A stretch of DNA of 64,000 nucleotides from assembly GCA_024401335.1 (NCBI GenBank), contig JAKSLH010000006.1, positions 1 to 64,000 on the forward strand, written 5' to 3'. Below the pieces are notes generated by a model. That model searched no databases. It was not told the origin of the DNA and was given only the letters and a program-made list of their open reading frames with translations. The DNA is from Bacteroidales bacterium. GTDB lineage: Bacteria; Bacteroidota; Bacteroidia; Bacteroidales; Marinilabiliaceae. Shown in pieces: positions 16,713 through 25,203 of the stretch. Each line of letters opens with the position of its first letter. Within the stretch, counting starts at the first letter, position 1. The translations under genes and the position numbers were made by a program.

Positions 16713-17989
16713 TGTTTATGTAGAGGTGTTGTTGTTTTATTATTCTCTACAACATTCCCTTGTGTGTTTGAGAAGAAATGGAAGAATCCCTTCTTGATAG
16801 GAGTGTTATTGATAATAGGAATTAAAACAGACGTGATGATTATACTGAACAGGATGACATTGTAGGCAATAGCCTGTATGTCGGGACCTTCGACCATTCC
16901 ATATTGTGATGGGAGGCCGGCAAGGACTGCAGTCGCAAGTCCTTTAGGCACCATGAGTGAAATCATTGTGTTGTCGTATGGCGAAACACGTCGGCGAACA
17001 ATCAGTTTGGTAACAAAAGGCCTAATGGCGAATAGTGCCATGACAATAGATAGGGCAATTCCCATTGTGTATGTCTGTTCGATTGGTATGGAAATGCCAA
17101 GATAGACGAAGAAGAATATCTTCAGGAGGAACACGATCTCTTTGTATAGCTTCTTTTCTGCGTCAGATATCACGCCAACGTTCTCTATGCTAAGATGTGA
17201 GGTTATCTCGTTTAACTGATGGACAATAGTATGTTGGTTGCCAAGAACAATACCGAATGCGAGGGCTGCAATTGGTCCGCTAAAATCCAGTCCTTCGGCA
17301 ATGCCATATACGATGAACATGAAGGCGAAAGTGGCAAATTGAGTGTTTGAGTAGGTCTTTATCCATCTCAAGAGACGCAGCCAGATGAGTCCGCTCACCA
17401 CACCTATTATGGATGCGAGAATAACAGAAGATATGAGGCTACCAATGATTCTTCCGATTTCGAAGTCACCGCTATCATAACTACGAAGGATGCCGAGTAC
17501 GGTGATGATACAGAGCACCGTTGTAAGTGCAGATTCGATAATAAGTATAGATGCGGCTTCCTTGCCTACTCGAAGTATTCCTATCATTGGGATTATTACA
17601 GAGGACGCTGTTCCGCCGCAAATAAATCCCATGATTGCGCTAGCGAGAGGAGAATATCCATAACCTTTGTACATTATGCAGAATACAATGCCTGCGGTAA
17701 CGAAGAAGAATCCACCTGTCAGGGCGAGTGCCTGTTTTGCGGATCTTATAAGTGAAGTGAGTTGAAGTCCGACACCGCCATCGAAAAGGATGATGATAAG
17801 CGCTATGGAGGTTAGGAGGTCACCGGCAGAACCGAAGCGCTCTGCATCGACAAAATGGAAGACTGGACCGATGATTATGCCAAACAATATGAGTATGAGC
17901 ACATCAGGTATCTTTGTCTTGTCGAATACATGTGTCAGAAGATGGCCCGCAAAATAGAGCAATCCCAATGCTATGATGGCTGTAGTCAT
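16709..17989 (-). CDS. Cation:proton antiporter, CPA family
   Basis: Membrane protein of 426 residues with about 12 hydrophobic segments. IILFDGGVGLQL (about residues 67-78) matches the conserved LFDGG segment of NhaP-type CPA antiporters, and GPIAALAFGIVLGNQH and MVPKGLATAVLAGLP are further family blocks. It probably exchanges Na+ or K+ for protons at the inner membrane, for pH or salt balance; ion selectivity cannot be read. The C-terminal tail is hydrophilic and lacks a TrkA-C domain. First gene of a three-gene leftward unit. Confidence 0.85.
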   Translation of the reverse strand: MTTAIIALGLLYFAGHLLTHVFDKTKIPDVLILILFGIIIGPVFHFVDAERFGSAGDLLTSIALIIILFDGGVGLQLTSLIRSAKQALALTGGFFFVTAGIVFCIMYKGYGYSPLASAIMGFICGGTASSVIIPMIGILRVGKEAASILIIESALTTVLCIITVLGILRSYDSGDFEIGRIIGSLISSVILASIIGVVSGLIWLRLLRWIKTYSNTQFATFAFMFIVYGIAEGLDFSGPIAALAFGIVLGNQHTIVHQLNEITSHLSIENVGVISDAEKKLYKEIVFLLKIFFFVYLGISIPIEQTYTMGIALSIVMALFAIRPFVTKLIVRRRVSPYDNTMISLMVPKGLATAVLAGLPSQYGMVEGPDIQAIAYNVILFSIIITSVLIPIINNTPIKKGFFHFFSNTQGNVVENNKTTTPLHKQ

Positions 17990-18020
17990 TCCGGTCTGTT
18001 CTTCTAAGGTTTTCTAAGTG

Positions 18021-18028
18021 CAAATGTA
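18021..18028 (-). promoter_or_regulatory. -7 box for the antiporter-miaA unit
   Basis: Leftward TACATTTG (TAnnTTTG), 32 bp before the antiporter ATG. No good -33 element was found at the right distance. Confidence 0.45.
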
Positions 18029-18078
18029 TGTAAAAAAAAGATATGTTGTAGGCAATGTCCAAATTAAGATTTTATGTA

Positions 18079-18086
18079 TACCTTTG
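18079..18086 (+). promoter_or_regulatory. -7 box before the small membrane protein gene
   Basis: TACCTTTG (TAnnTTTG) 22 bp before the ATG at 18108. The -33 side is weak. A start site here would exclude upstream in-frame starts for the gene. Confidence 0.45.
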
Positions 18087-18107
18087 TTCCATAATTATGA
18101 TAAGAAA

Positions 18108-18431
18108 ATGGATGACGACTCAAGAAATATGTCAATAGCGGCATATGTTTTGCCCATAGGATGGTTATATGCTTTTTTTGCGTCTCAAATGTGTGGGTTG
18201 AGAAATCCTTTTACCGTATTTCATTTGAGGCAGGGTTTTGGTGTTAACCTTATTCTTGTCTTCGTATGGGTGCTATTTAAGTTTGTTGATTTGTGGATAT
18301 TGGAGCAAGTTGTCTGGGTTGTCATGGTTCTGAGTGTTATTTATGGTGTATTAGGTGCCAAGGATGGTAAACGTATATACCAGTTGTTTCTCGGTAAGAA
18401 GTTTGATGAGTGGTTCACATTTGTCAATTAG
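18108..18431 (+). CDS. DUF4870/Tic20-like small membrane protein
   Basis: A 107-residue membrane protein with about three hydrophobic segments. The pattern NPFTVFHLRQGFGVNLI, a conserved FHxRQ after the first helix, recalls the DUF4870/Tic20-like family. Function is unknown for the bacterial members. The ATG at 18108 was chosen because the frame extended upstream (to 18018) would run through a TAnnTTTG box and adds a sequence not resembling the family. It precedes the helicase gene by 67 bp. Confidence 0.65.
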   Translation: MDDDSRNMSIAAYVLPIGWLYAFFASQMCGLRNPFTVFHLRQGFGVNLILVFVWVLFKFVDLWILEQVVWVVMVLSVIYGVLGAKDGKRIYQLFLGKKFDEWFTFVN

Positions 18432-18498
18432 GCATTGTGAAAAAGAGATAGTCTAGCTCATCCCATGTATATCCTTTGCTTATATTTAGAGTACTGAC

Positions 18499-20421
18499 AT
18501 GACACCATTGAAGCAGATAGACATACTTAAGAAAGAGTATGAATATGTAAAGAAAGAGTTTCAACGAGCGACAGAGGTTATTGGTGTCGGTAGGAAAGTA
18601 AAGCGAGGAGAATGCTGGTTTCCCGTAAATGTAGGAAGGAGTTATTATAGTTCGCTGAATGATTACACAGTAGAGCTTACACGGCGGACTGATCAGGATA
18701 TCGAGCATCTGTTTGAGTATGGTAAAAGTGTTTGTCTTTTTACTCTGTCTGCAGATGGTTCTATAAGTTATCTACCCTTTTCGGGTACAGTTAGTTTTGC
18801 GTCGTCAGACGTTATGGCCATATCGTTGCCATCTGTTGATGCCTATTCGAAGTTGAGCGCCTTGGACAATGTAGGTGTCCAGTTGAATTTTGATGAGACA
18901 TCGTTTAGTCTGATGTTTGAGGCATTGAAGAAAGTTGCTGAGTCAAAAGACAATAGATTGGCCCATCTGAGGGATGTTTTTCATGGTAATATAGAACCAG
19001 AGTTTTCGGCGGAAAGTTCAGCGCCGATAAAACTTCCGTGGCTCAATGGTTCGCAGGAGCAGGCTGTAAGAGATGTGGTGAGGACAAAAGATGTCTTGGT
19101 TGTCCATGGACCTCCTGGTACAGGTAAGACAACAACATTGATAGAGTCGATATCAGAAGTGTTGCGTCGTGAACCTCAGGTTATGGTGTGTGCTCAAAGT
19201 AACACGGCAGTAGATTGGATATCGGAGCAGTTGTCTGACAGAGGGATTTCTGTATTACGAATAGGAAATCCAGCGCGAGTGACGGACAAGATGCTTGAGA
19301 ATACTTTTGAGAAAAGGTACGAGTCGCATCCTGAGTATCCGACATTATGGGCTATACGTCGAGATATACGTACACTAAGGGCTAAGCATAATTCAGAAAG
19401 AACATCGTCGTTCCATCAGAAATTGTCAAGATTGCGAGATAGGGCAGATGAGATAGACATGCGAATCCGCCAGTCGCTTTTTGACGGTGCTAGAGTAATT
19501 GCATGCACGCTAGTAGGTTCGGCTAACAAGTTGCTCTTCGGACAAAAATTCAATACGCTATTTATTGATGAAGCAGCTCAGGCATTAGAGGCTGCATGTT
19601 GGATTGCCTTGCAAAAGGCGAACAGGGTGATATTGGCCGGTGACCATTGTCAGTTGCCCCCAACAATCAAGTCGCCAGAAGCCATGAGAGGAGGACTAGG
19701 CAAGACATTGATGGAGACCATAGCGCAAAATAAGCCTAGTGTAGTGAGGCTGTTGGATGTTCAATATAGAATGAATGAGGAGCTCATGAGGTTTTCTTCC
19801 GAGTGGTTCTATAAAGGAAGACTAAAGGCAGCTCCAGAGGTGAAGAATAGAAGTTTGTTTGATGAACTTGATGCTCCATTGATATGGATTCCAACAGATA
19901 TGGATGGAAGTGACGATCAGCCTGAAGAGAATGGTGAGAATGAAAATATGAGGGAGGCCTTTGTTGGATTGAGTTATGGCAGAGTAAACAGAGGAGAGGC
20001 GAAGCTTACAATTAAGACACTGTGCGATTACATAGAGAGTTTTGGCAGAAGCAGATTTATTGAAGATAGGGTTGATATAGGAGTCATTTCACCATATAAG
20101 GCACAGGTGCAGTATTTGCGTTCATTGCTCAAAAGAAATGCATATCTAAGACCTTTAAGGGGGCAAATCACAATAAACACAGTAGATGCATTTCAAGGTC
20201 AGGAGCGAGATGTGATATTGATATCATTGGTTAGAGCCAATGATGATGGTCAGATAGGATTCTTGTCGGATTTGAGAAGAATGAATGTAGCGATGACACG
20301 AGCAAGGATGAAATTCATAATAATTGGATCACAAGAAACGCTGTGCAAACATACTTTTTATAAGAAATTGTGGGAGAGGTGTGAATATTTGAAAGAAAGA
20401 GACTTGATGTTTGGCAAATAA
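18499..20421 (+). CDS. SF1 helicase, UPF1/IGHMBP2-like
   Basis: Superfamily 1B DNA/RNA helicase of 640 residues. After an N-terminal beta-rich region (about 1-165) come motif Q/I with GSQEQAVRDV and the Walker A GPPGTGKTT (about residue 207), motif Ia CAQSNTAVDWI, Walker B IDEAAQALE, motif III GDHCQLPPT, motif IV RLLDVQYRMN, motif V TVDAFQGQERDVI and motif VI RRMNVAMTRAR. The family typically unwinds 5'-3' and can act on DNA or RNA; the bacterial role is not established. Complete, with no obvious defect. Confidence 0.9.
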   Translation: MTPLKQIDILKKEYEYVKKEFQRATEVIGVGRKVKRGECWFPVNVGRSYYSSLNDYTVELTRRTDQDIEHLFEYGKSVCLFTLSADGSISYLPFSGTVSFASSDVMAISLPSVDAYSKLSALDNVGVQLNFDETSFSLMFEALKKVAESKDNRLAHLRDVFHGNIEPEFSAESSAPIKLPWLNGSQEQAVRDVVRTKDVLVVHGPPGTGKTTTLIESISEVLRREPQVMVCAQSNTAVDWISEQLSDRGISVLRIGNPARVTDKMLENTFEKRYESHPEYPTLWAIRRDIRTLRAKHNSERTSSFHQKLSRLRDRADEIDMRIRQSLFDGARVIACTLVGSANKLLFGQKFNTLFIDEAAQALEAACWIALQKANRVILAGDHCQLPPTIKSPEAMRGGLGKTLMETIAQNKPSVVRLLDVQYRMNEELMRFSSEWFYKGRLKAAPEVKNRSLFDELDAPLIWIPTDMDGSDDQPEENGENENMREAFVGLSYGRVNRGEAKLTIKTLCDYIESFGRSRFIEDRVDIGVISPYKAQVQYLRSLLKRNAYLRPLRGQITINTVDAFQGQERDVILISLVRANDDGQIGFLSDLRRMNVAMTRARMKFIIIGSQETLCKHTFYKKLWERCEYLKERDLMFGK

Positions 20422-20428
20422 ATTGTAT

Positions 20429-20436
20429 TATCTTTG
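20429..20436 (+). promoter_or_regulatory. -7 box before the secreted protein-murI unit
   Basis: TATCTTTG, 21 bp before the ATG at 20458. A TTTG at 20410-20413 is only 15 bp upstream, shorter than usual, so the -33 side is doubtful. Confidence 0.45.
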
Positions 20437-20457
20437 TTGTACAACGAGGAGAAGCAA

Positions 20458-20931
20458 ATGAACAGATTTCTTTATATAGTAGCCATGATGTTTGTTTGGA
20501 CGACAGCTAGTGCCCAGTGGGATGAGTATGTGCCTCCATGCGAACACAAGGGAAGTCAAGATTTGTGGCAGGTTGTTGGTTTCAGAGAGGGATTGGCTTC
20601 ATGGGAGAAGTCAACTCCAGATAGAGGGACTGTAAGATGGAGTGATTCGTGTGTGGAGATAGACTGTGAGAATATTGTGATGTATTTTGATGTCAGGAAA
20701 TATGAGAAGGTAGGACCAAACTATTTCAAAGTATATCGCGAGCAATATGACGAGTTGTATGACTATATGGAAGTAAGGCAAGGGTTTGGCCAGCATAGGG
20801 AGAAATACATGATAATAATGGGGAGATTGGATGAAGATGGAAACATACAAAACACGGCAATGGTAATATGTAAGCCCATGAAAAGAAATGGTGTGCAGCA
20901 TTTTAGACCAGCAGTAGGAGGAATGAGATGA
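20458..20931 (+). CDS. Secreted protein of unknown function
   Basis: 157 residues with a signal peptide MNRFLYIVAMMFVWTTASAQ and a likely cleavage after Ala-Ser-Ala. The mature part is acidic and aromatic, with WQVVGFREGLASWEKSTPDRG and ENIVMYFDVRKYEKVG, and I do not recognise a family. The ATG at 20458 gives a clean signal peptide; the frame extended upstream to 20434 would start inside a -7 box. The stop overlaps the murI start by four bases (ATGA), so it is co-translated with a peptidoglycan precursor enzyme, but no functional link can be claimed. Confidence 0.7.
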   Translation: MNRFLYIVAMMFVWTTASAQWDEYVPPCEHKGSQDLWQVVGFREGLASWEKSTPDRGTVRWSDSCVEIDCENIVMYFDVRKYEKVGPNYFKVYREQYDELYDYMEVRQGFGQHREKYMIIMGRLDEDGNIQNTAMVICKPMKRNGVQHFRPAVGGMR

Positions 20932-21755
20932 ACAGGAATAGGAAGATAGGCATATTTGATTCCGGTTATGGAGGCTTGACGGTGTTTGAAGCGATAAGAC
21001 GTGAGATGCCGCAATATGACTATGTGTATCTAGGAGATAATGCGAGAGCTCCTTATGGAACCCGATCATTCGATATAGTATATGAATATACGCTTCAAGC
21101 GGTAAAGAAGCTGTTTGATTTAGGTGCGGAATTGGTTGTATTGGCTTGTAATACGGCATCGGCAAAGGCATTGAGAAACATACAACAGAACGATCTTCCG
21201 ATTATTGATCCGTCTAAAAGAGTTTTAGGTGTCATACGTCCGAGTGTAGAAGCCATAGGCAAATACACCAAGAGCCGTCATGTTGGTGTCTTCGGTACTC
21301 AGGGCACCGTAGATTCAGATTCATACACAATAGAGATAGGAAAGTTGTGGAGTGACGTAAAGGTGTTTCAGCAAGCTTGTCCTATGTGGGTGCCTTTAGT
21401 AGAGAATGGAGAGTATGATAGTGACGGAGCTGATTATTTTGTCAAGAAGTATGTTGATATGCTCATGTGGCAGTCGGCAGATATTGACACAATAATTTTA
21501 GCATGTACACATTTCCCTTTGTTGCTTCCCAAGATAAGAAAGTATATACCAGAAAATGTAACGTTACTTGGTCAAGGAGACTTGGTAGCCATGAGCTTGA
21601 AAGATTATCTTAAGCGACATGATGACATGGAGAGGAGACTTGGCACAGGAGGGAATGTAGAGTTTTTTACTACGGAAAGTGTAGGTAAGTTTAGTATGAC
21701 GGCGAAGCTGTTTTTTGATGGAGACTTGACAGTCGAACACATAACACTACAATGA
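20928..21755 (+). CDS. murI: Glutamate racemase
   Basis: Converts L- to D-glutamate for the peptidoglycan stem peptide. In the 275-residue protein, GIFDSGYGGLTV, YLGDNARAPYG, the first catalytic cysteine in LACNTASA and the second in LACTHFPLL are all present. Length is normal. Its start overlaps the preceding secreted-protein gene by four bases, and a small HicB-like gene follows 1 bp after the stop. Confidence 0.97.
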   Translation: MNRNRKIGIFDSGYGGLTVFEAIRREMPQYDYVYLGDNARAPYGTRSFDIVYEYTLQAVKKLFDLGAELVVLACNTASAKALRNIQQNDLPIIDPSKRVLGVIRPSVEAIGKYTKSRHVGVFGTQGTVDSDSYTIEIGKLWSDVKVFQQACPMWVPLVENGEYDSDGADYFVKKYVDMLMWQSADIDTIILACTHFPLLLPKIRKYIPENVTLLGQGDLVAMSLKDYLKRHDDMERRLGTGGNVEFFTTESVGKFSMTAKLFFDGDLTVEHITLQ

Positions 21756-21756
21756 C

Positions 21757-21960
21757 ATGAAGGTCGATTTGGTTGTTGAATCGGATGGTAATGGCGGCTT
21801 GTTTGCATATTTAGATGGGACGCCGATAGTGACTGCAGGTGATGATGTAGATGAAATAATGACAAACGTGTTGTTGGAACTGGACAAATACAACAGCGCC
21901 AATCACGATGAAGAGGCAATCGAGATTGGCGAGTTAGTTTTCTCTTACGGTGATGAGTAG
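21757..21960 (+). CDS. Small HicB-like protein
   Basis: 67 residues, acidic. The pattern VDLVVESDGNGGLFAYLDGTP followed by an acidic helix DDVDEIMTNVLLELDKY, given here in part only, resembles the small alpha/beta HicB/UPF0150 fold. No HicA-like toxin lies beside it, so calling it an antitoxin would be unsupported. It starts 1 bp after murI, so it is co-transcribed with it. Convergent with the gamma carbonic anhydrase gene, 3 bp away. Confidence 0.5.
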   Translation: MKVDLVVESDGNGGLFAYLDGTPIVTAGDDVDEIMTNVLLELDKYNSANHDEEAIEIGELVFSYGDE

Positions 21961-21963
21961 CCG

Positions 21964-22485
21964 CTATTCCTTATACCATGAAGCGTATAGGTGGTAATTG
22001 TCAGCTATACGTGTTATTGTACAAGCCTTTTTTTCTGGGCTCAATTCTTTGATTTTTTTTGCTGGAACACCGGCGTATATACTGTTAGGCTCTGTTTGTG
22101 TGCCAGCAGTTATAAGCGCGTTGGCAGCCACTATTACATTGCTCTCAATTACGGCTTGGTCGAGAACTGTTGACCCCATGCCAATCAGTACATCATCTTT
22201 GATTATTGCACCATGGATAATAGCATTATGTCCGACAGAGACGTTATTGCCCATGATGACTTTAGATTGCTCGTATGTAGCGTGAAGAACAGCTCCGTCT
22301 TGAATGTTGCAGTTGTTTCCGATACGGATCGAGTTGACGTCACCTCTTAGAACAGCTCCGAACCATATGCTGCAGTTGTCTCCTATCTCGACATCACCAA
22401 TGATAGTAGCGTTAGGCGCTATGAAACAATCCCTTCCGATTTTTGGGGTTTTACCTCGTAGAGGCATTATTATTGGTTCTTGCAT
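21964..22485 (-). CDS. Gamma-class carbonic anhydrase-like hexapeptide protein
   Basis: 173 residues of left-handed beta-helix hexapeptide repeats, for example FIAPNATIIGDVEIGDNCSI. The zinc-binding histidines of gamma carbonic anhydrases fit: a His in DGAVLHAT and the pair in VGHNAIIHGA (spacing HxxxxH). The C-terminal NSIYAGVPAKKIKEL is typical of the YrdA/CaiE-like subgroup. Activity as a CO2 hydratase is plausible but not proven for such short members. It overlaps the end of udk by 16 bp. Confidence 0.8.
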   Translation of the reverse strand: MQEPIIMPLRGKTPKIGRDCFIAPNATIIGDVEIGDNCSIWFGAVLRGDVNSIRIGNNCNIQDGAVLHATYEQSKVIMGNNVSVGHNAIIHGAIIKDDVLIGMGSTVLDQAVIESNVIVAANALITAGTQTEPNSIYAGVPAKKIKELSPEKKACTITRIADNYHLYASWYKE

Positions 22486-23099
22486 GATCCTTGAGATATC
22501 TGTTGTTGAATGTAATGAGTAAGGACATCTATAGCCTTCTCGTTGTGGCCACCTTGTGGGATTATCAAATCGGCAAACCTCTTTGACGGCTCGATGAACT
22601 GAAGGTGCATCGGTTTTACCGTCGTAGAGTAGTGGTTAAGAGCCATCTCAGCAGTTCTTCCTCGCTCAACCATATCACGGAGAATAATACGAGATAGACG
22701 GTCGTCTCCATCAGCATCAACAAAAACCTTTATATCCATCAAGTCTCGTAGTTCAGGATTTGTCAGTACAAGTATTCCTTCGACAATAACCACATCCTTA
22801 GGTTCGACGTGAATGGTCTCTTCTCCGCGAGTGCATGTTAGGTAAGAGTATGTCGGTTCTTCGATAGGTTGTCCACACCTCAGCTGTCGTAAGTGGTCGA
22901 TTAGAAGCGAGAACTCGATAGCGTTAGGATGGTCGAAGTTAATCTTCTTACGTTCTTCAAGAGGAATATTGCTATTGTCATAGTAATACGAATCTTGTGA
23001 TATTATTGAAAGGTTATTTCTTCCAATACGTTCTATGATTCTATTTACTACGGTTGTTTTTCCTGATCCGGATCCTCCGGCAATACCAATTACAAGCAT
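22470..23099 (-). CDS. udk: Uridine kinase
   Basis: Phosphorylates uridine and cytidine in pyrimidine salvage. The 209-residue protein has the P-loop GIAGGSGSGKTT (residues 5-16), the SQDSYYYD motif, NFDHPNAIEF, PTYSYLTCTR and the lid segment RIILRDMVERGR, all family hallmarks. Its stop lies 16 bp inside the downstream carbonic-anhydrase-like gene, so translation of the two is coupled. Confidence 0.95.
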   Translation of the reverse strand: MLVIGIAGGSGSGKTTVVNRIIERIGRNNLSIISQDSYYYDNSNIPLEERKKINFDHPNAIEFSLLIDHLRQLRCGQPIEEPTYSYLTCTRGEETIHVEPKDVVIVEGILVLTNPELRDLMDIKVFVDADGDDRLSRIILRDMVERGRTAEMALNHYSTTVKPMHLQFIEPSKRFADLIIPQGGHNEKAIDVLTHYIQQQISQGSCKNQ

Positions 23100-23118
23100 A
23101 TGTGGTGATTTTTATGTG

Positions 23119-23126
23119 CAAAAATA
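23119..23126 (-). promoter_or_regulatory. -7 box before udk
   Basis: Leftward TATTTTTG, 19 bp before the udk ATG and 2 bp beyond the uvrB stop. The nearest TTG upstream is 24 bp away, which is a little far. Confidence 0.45.
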
Positions 23127-23127
23127 A

Positions 23128-25134
23128 CTAATAGTTCTTTAGTTTTTCTTCAAGTGCATGCATTTCATCGCGGAACTGAGCAGCAGCGATAAAATCGAGT
23201 TCTTTGGCCGCTTTTTTCATGTTTTTCTGAGCAGTGGAAATAGCCTTCTCGAGTTGTTCTTTGCTCATGGTAGTTGGAGTCTCTTCTGCGGCAAAAGGTG
23301 TTTGTGTGTCAATGAATGCATATTCTTTTACCTGGGCAGTCTGTGTCAGCAGATTGTTGGACAACTTCTTGTTGAGCGCCTTTGGGGTAATGTTATTGCG
23401 TTCGTTGTATGCGATTTGTTTAGCGCGTCGTGCATTAGTTGAGTCGATAGTAGCTTGCATTGACGGTGTTATCTTGTCGGCATACATTATCACACGTCCG
23501 TTAAGGTTTCGTGCCGCACGTCCAGCAGTCTGAGTAAGTGATCGTTCGGAGCGCAAGAATCCCTCCTTGTCGGCATCAAGTATTGCAACAAGAGACACTT
23601 CAGGTAAGTCTAGTCCCTCTCGAAGAAGGTTGACACCAACCAGTACGTCAAATTCACCAGCACGTAGTTCTTCCATTATCTTGATGCGGTCGAGGGTGTC
23701 GACATCAGAATGAATATAGGCCGTACTGATACCCATTCTAGTCAGATAATCAGTAAGTTCTTCGGCCATTCGTTTGGTCAAAGTTGTGACAAGAGTTCTT
23801 TCCTTTATCTTGATACGTTCGTTGATCTCATTCATGAGGTCGTCAACCTGATTGAGGCTTGGTCGGACATCAATGATAGGGTCAAGAAGACCAGTTGGAC
23901 GGACTATTTGTTCGACATATATGCCACCGCTTTGTTCCAGTTCATATTCAGCAGGAGTAGCGCTAATATATATTATCTGATTAGTCATTTCTTCAAACTC
24001 CTCAAATTTGAGAGGTCGATTATCCTTTGCTGCAGGAAGTCTGAAGCCATATTCGACAAGAGACTCTTTTCTAGAGCGGTCGCCACCATACATAGCATGA
24101 ATCTGCGGTATAGTCACATGACTCTCATCGATAACGATCAAGAAATCCTTTGGAAAGTAGTCGAGTAGGCAGAAAGGCTTTGAGCCTTCAGAGCGACCGT
24201 CGAAATACCTCGAGTAGTTTTCTACGCCTGGGCAATAGCCCAATTCCTTTATCATCTCAAGGTCATATTCAACGCGTTGCTTTAATCTGTGAGCTTCAGC
24301 GGTCTTCCCTTCGTCTTCGAATTTGCGGACCTGTATGACGAGGTCATCTTGTATTTGTCGTATGGCTTGTTGAGTGCGCTCTTTAGATGTGAGGAATATG
24401 TTGGCTGGGAATATCTTGTAAGAGTCACTTTTCTCAATAGTGGCATTACTGATTGGGTCGATAGTTTCTATGCTTTCTATTTCATCTCCCCAGAAAATGA
24501 TTCTTATCGCATAGTCTGCATAAGCCAGATAGACGTCTACGGTGTCACCTTTGACACGAAAGTTTCCTCTGTCGAAGACAACCTCGTTGCGACTATATAA
24601 AGAGTCGACAAGCAGACGTAGAAAATGTGTTAGTGTTATCTGTTGTCCAACCTTTATGTCGATAACACCAGAGTAGAAATCATCAGGATTACCTAAACCA
24701 TAAAGACAGGAAACGGAAGAAACGATAATTATGTCACGTCGTCCTGACATCAGGGCCATAGTTGAACTGAGGCGAAGTTTATCCAGTTCCTCGTTGACTG
24801 CAAGGTCTTTCTCGATATAGGTGTCTGTTGATGCTATATATGCTTCCGGTTGATAATAGTCGTAGTAAGAAACGAAATACTCAACAGCGTTGTTGGGGAA
24901 AAACTCTTTGAACTCACTATATAACTGAGCAGCAAGAGTCTTGTTGTGGCTGAGAATAAGAGTCGGACGATTTGTCTGTGCTATAACATTAGCTATAGTA
25001 AATGTCTTTCCGGAACCAGTTACGCCAAGTAGAGTCTGATGCTTTGTCCCGTAGTTTATGCCATCAACAAGTTCTTTTATTGCTTGAGGTTGGTCGCCAG
25101 CCGGTGCGTATTTTGATACTATCTGGAACTCCAT
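23128..25134 (-). CDS. uvrB: Excinuclease ABC subunit B
   Basis: Damage-verifying helicase-like subunit of nucleotide excision repair, 668 residues. Walker A GVTGSGKT is at about 38-45; the beta-hairpin region has YYDYYQPEAYIASTDTYIEKD in the usual position. IDESHVTIPQ (motif II), TTLTKRMAEEL, the YIHSDVDTLDR block and GRAARN (motif VI) follow. The C-terminal UVR domain that meets UvrC is at about 630-668 (KAAKELDFIAAAQFRDEM). Complete. It follows an outer-membrane protein gene, with a terminator between. Confidence 0.97.
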   Translation of the reverse strand: MEFQIVSKYAPAGDQPQAIKELVDGINYGTKHQTLLGVTGSGKTFTIANVIAQTNRPTLILSHNKTLAAQLYSEFKEFFPNNAVEYFVSYYDYYQPEAYIASTDTYIEKDLAVNEELDKLRLSSTMALMSGRRDIIIVSSVSCLYGLGNPDDFYSGVIDIKVGQQITLTHFLRLLVDSLYSRNEVVFDRGNFRVKGDTVDVYLAYADYAIRIIFWGDEIESIETIDPISNATIEKSDSYKIFPANIFLTSKERTQQAIRQIQDDLVIQVRKFEDEGKTAEAHRLKQRVEYDLEMIKELGYCPGVENYSRYFDGRSEGSKPFCLLDYFPKDFLIVIDESHVTIPQIHAMYGGDRSRKESLVEYGFRLPAAKDNRPLKFEEFEEMTNQIIYISATPAEYELEQSGGIYVEQIVRPTGLLDPIIDVRPSLNQVDDLMNEINERIKIKERTLVTTLTKRMAEELTDYLTRMGISTAYIHSDVDTLDRIKIMEELRAGEFDVLVGVNLLREGLDLPEVSLVAILDADKEGFLRSERSLTQTAGRAARNLNGRVIMYADKITPSMQATIDSTNARRAKQIAYNERNNITPKALNKKLSNNLLTQTAQVKEYAFIDTQTPFAAEETPTTMSKEQLEKAISTAQKNMKKAAKELDFIAAAQFRDEMHALEEKLKNY

Positions 25135-25158
25135 TGTCGTGAATTAGCATATACAGAA

Positions 25159-25179
25159 AAGGCTGCGTAAAGCAGCCTT
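25159..25179 (-). terminator. Terminator between the barrel gene and uvrB
   Basis: Perfect 8-bp stem AAGGCTGC (25159-25166) and GCAGCCTT (25172-25179). Read leftward it is followed by TTCTG, so the T run is short and some read-through into uvrB is possible. Confidence 0.65.
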
Positions 25180-25203
25180 CCTGAATGTTATAGTAGAATA
25201 AAA

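Noticed and set aside
21757-21960. Toxin-antitoxin module with the HicB-like protein
   Set aside because: No HicA-like toxin or other toxin frame lies on either side.
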